Source of the DNA: a bacterium
GTDB lineage: Bacteria > Chloroflexota > Chloroflexia > Thermomicrobiales > UBA6265
NCBI GenBank assembly: GCA_029977305.1
Contig: JAPOLF010000128.1
Coordinates: 1 to 5,890 of the forward strand
DNA length: 5,890 bases
Direction of reading: 5' to 3'
Made by a program: the position numbers and the translations under genes. A model generated the notes under the pieces. That model was not told where the DNA came from, searched no databases, and saw nothing but the letters and a program-made list of their open reading frames with translations. Below, in pieces: positions 4,956-5,890 of the stretch (within the stretch, counting starts at the first letter, position 1; every line of letters starts with the position of its first letter).

Positions 4956-5890
4956 TCAGTTGGCGGCGAGCAAGCGGCCGATGCGCTCCCCCACCACAAC
5001 GGCGGGGATGTTGGTGTTGGCACGCGGAACGACCGGCATGATGGAGCAGTCGGCGACGAAGAGCCCGTCGATCCCGTGCACCTTCCCGGCGGCATCGGTC
5101 ACGGCGGCGGGATCGGAGGCCAGTCCCATCGCGCAGGTCCCGACCGGGTGGTAGTAGTGGGCGACGGTACCGGAGATCCACCCATCGAGGGCGTCGGGTG
5201 TTGAAATGGCGGGACCGGGCTCCAGTTCATCGCCGATGAGCGACCGCATCGGATCGGTGGCGATGATCTCGCGAGCGATGCGAACGCCATCGGCGAGAAC
5301 GGCGTGGTCATGGCCGGCGGGATCGCTGAGATAGCGGTGATCGATGCACGGGCGATCCCCGGCGTTCGCGGAGCGGAGGGTGACGGCGCCGCGGGAATGC
5401 GGGGTCATACAGGCGACGGGGAAAGCCCATCGCCAGCGGGCGGGGTCGGCGGGATCGGGACCACCCACGGGATAGAAGTGCAGATCGAAGCCCGGGGTGT
5501 TCGCAGAATGGTGGGAGGACCGGAGCTTGGCGATGGATTGCTCCTCAGGTCGCCAGCGCTGATTGCCGAACGCGATCATCTGCGCCTCGAGTTCCGGCGT
5601 GCCGGCGTAGCGCAGAGAAACCGAAGGGTGGTCGTGGAGGTTGCGTCCGACACCGGCGCGATCGAGCACCACCGGAATGCCGAGCGCACGGAGTTCATCT
5701 GCTGGCCCGATGCCGGAGCGCAGCAGGACGGCCGGTGATTCGTAGGTGCCCCCGGCGATCACCACGCGCTGTGTCTCGATGCGAACGGGCCCGCTGGGGG
5801 TGTGCGCAATCACGGCAGAGACCGCACCGTTGGACAGGTCCACACGATCAACGGTCACACCGCCGACGATCGTGAGATGGGGGTGGTGGC
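4956..5890 (-). CDS. GMC-family FAD-dependent oxidoreductase (3' part)
   Basis: GMC enzymes (choline dehydrogenase, glucose dehydrogenase and relatives) oxidise alcohols through bound FAD. Only the last 310 residues are visible; the FAD-binding N-terminus lies beyond the right edge. The frame is open to the edge, so the GTG at 5858 is internal. The fragment starts in HPHLTIVGG, followed by VVIAGGTYESPAVLLRSGIGP, a GMC hallmark. GVGRNLHDHP comes next, then the substrate domain with SRGAVTLRSAN. The C-terminal catalytic region holds HYYHPVGTCAMG (fragment residues 244-255, catalytic His at 247) and PRANTNIPAVVVGERIG with the NTN catalytic motif (291-293). It ends RLLAAN, as family members usually do shortly after this helix. 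It is the first visible gene of the operon, 17 nt upstream of the flavin reductase-like gene. Substrate is unknown; the neighbouring Gfo/Idh enzyme suggests a sugar or polyol. Confidence 0.95.
   Translation of the reverse strand, partial: HHPHLTIVGGVTVDRVDLSNGAVSAVIAHTPSGPVRIETQRVVIAGGTYESPAVLLRSGIGPADELRALGIPVVLDRAGVGRNLHDHPSVSLRYAGTPELEAQMIAFGNQRWRPEEQSIAKLRSSHHSANTPGFDLHFYPVGGPDPADPARWRWAFPVACMTPHSRGAVTLRSANAGDRPCIDHRYLSDPAGHDHAVLADGVRIAREIIATDPMRSLIGDELEPGPAISTPDALDGWISGTVAHYYHPVGTCAMGLASDPAAVTDAAGKVHGIDGLFVADCSIMPVVPRANTNIPAVVVGERIGRLLAAN

Noticed and set aside
5304..5738. A 144-codon plus-strand open frame opposite the GMC gene
   Set aside because: It is codon-aligned antisense to the GMC oxidoreductase and shows no domain of its own.
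4956..5858. A complete 300-aa gene starting at the GTG at 5858
   Set aside because: The same frame continues open to the window edge with GMC-like residues (HPHLTIVGG), and the FAD-binding N-terminus is missing, so this GTG is internal.

Overview
The window is a GC-rich stretch of bacterial chromosome from an organism I cannot name. GC-rich third positions, frequent AGGAG ribosome binding sites and tightly packed genes would fit Chloroflexota (Thermomicrobia-like), Actinobacteriota or Gemmatimonadota; this is a weak inference. I see no mobile element, CRISPR array, tRNA or rRNA.

Layout. At the left edge a minus-strand gene (1-191, running off the window) starts like a HIT-family nucleotide hydrolase. 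After codon 34 it reads like the phosphate-binding cassette of a cyclic-nucleotide-binding domain, and third-position composition changes at the same point. This is either a rare fusion or, more likely, an assembly chimera. A 111-bp divergent spacer with two inverted repeats separates it from mutM/fpg (303-1220, plus strand), a complete DNA-repair glycosylase.

From 1217 to the right edge, five genes lie on the minus strand. In transcription order they are: a GMC flavoprotein oxidoreductase (3' part only, 4956-5890), a GTG-started NAD(P)H-dependent FMN reductase-like flavoprotein (4372-4938), a Gfo/Idh/MocA dehydrogenase with an inositol-dehydrogenase-like active site (3341-4339), an aldehyde dehydrogenase resembling alpha-ketoglutaric semialdehyde dehydrogenases (1772-3244), and an OsmC peroxiredoxin (1217-1672). 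The first three have gaps of 17 and 32 nt and look like one operon. Gaps of 96 and 97 nt precede the ALDH and osmC genes, which may have their own promoters. mutM and osmC converge, and their stop codons overlap by 4 bp; a strong hairpin lies inside the end of mutM.

Function. Taken together, the minus-strand genes suggest oxidative catabolism of a sugar, polyol or sugar acid. The GMC enzyme and the Gfo/Idh enzyme would oxidise alcohol groups and the ALDH would oxidise an aldehyde to an acid. The flavoprotein and OsmC could handle redox by-products. The substrate cannot be read from the sequence. Apart from the left-edge chimera, the region looks like ordinary metabolic and housekeeping DNA.
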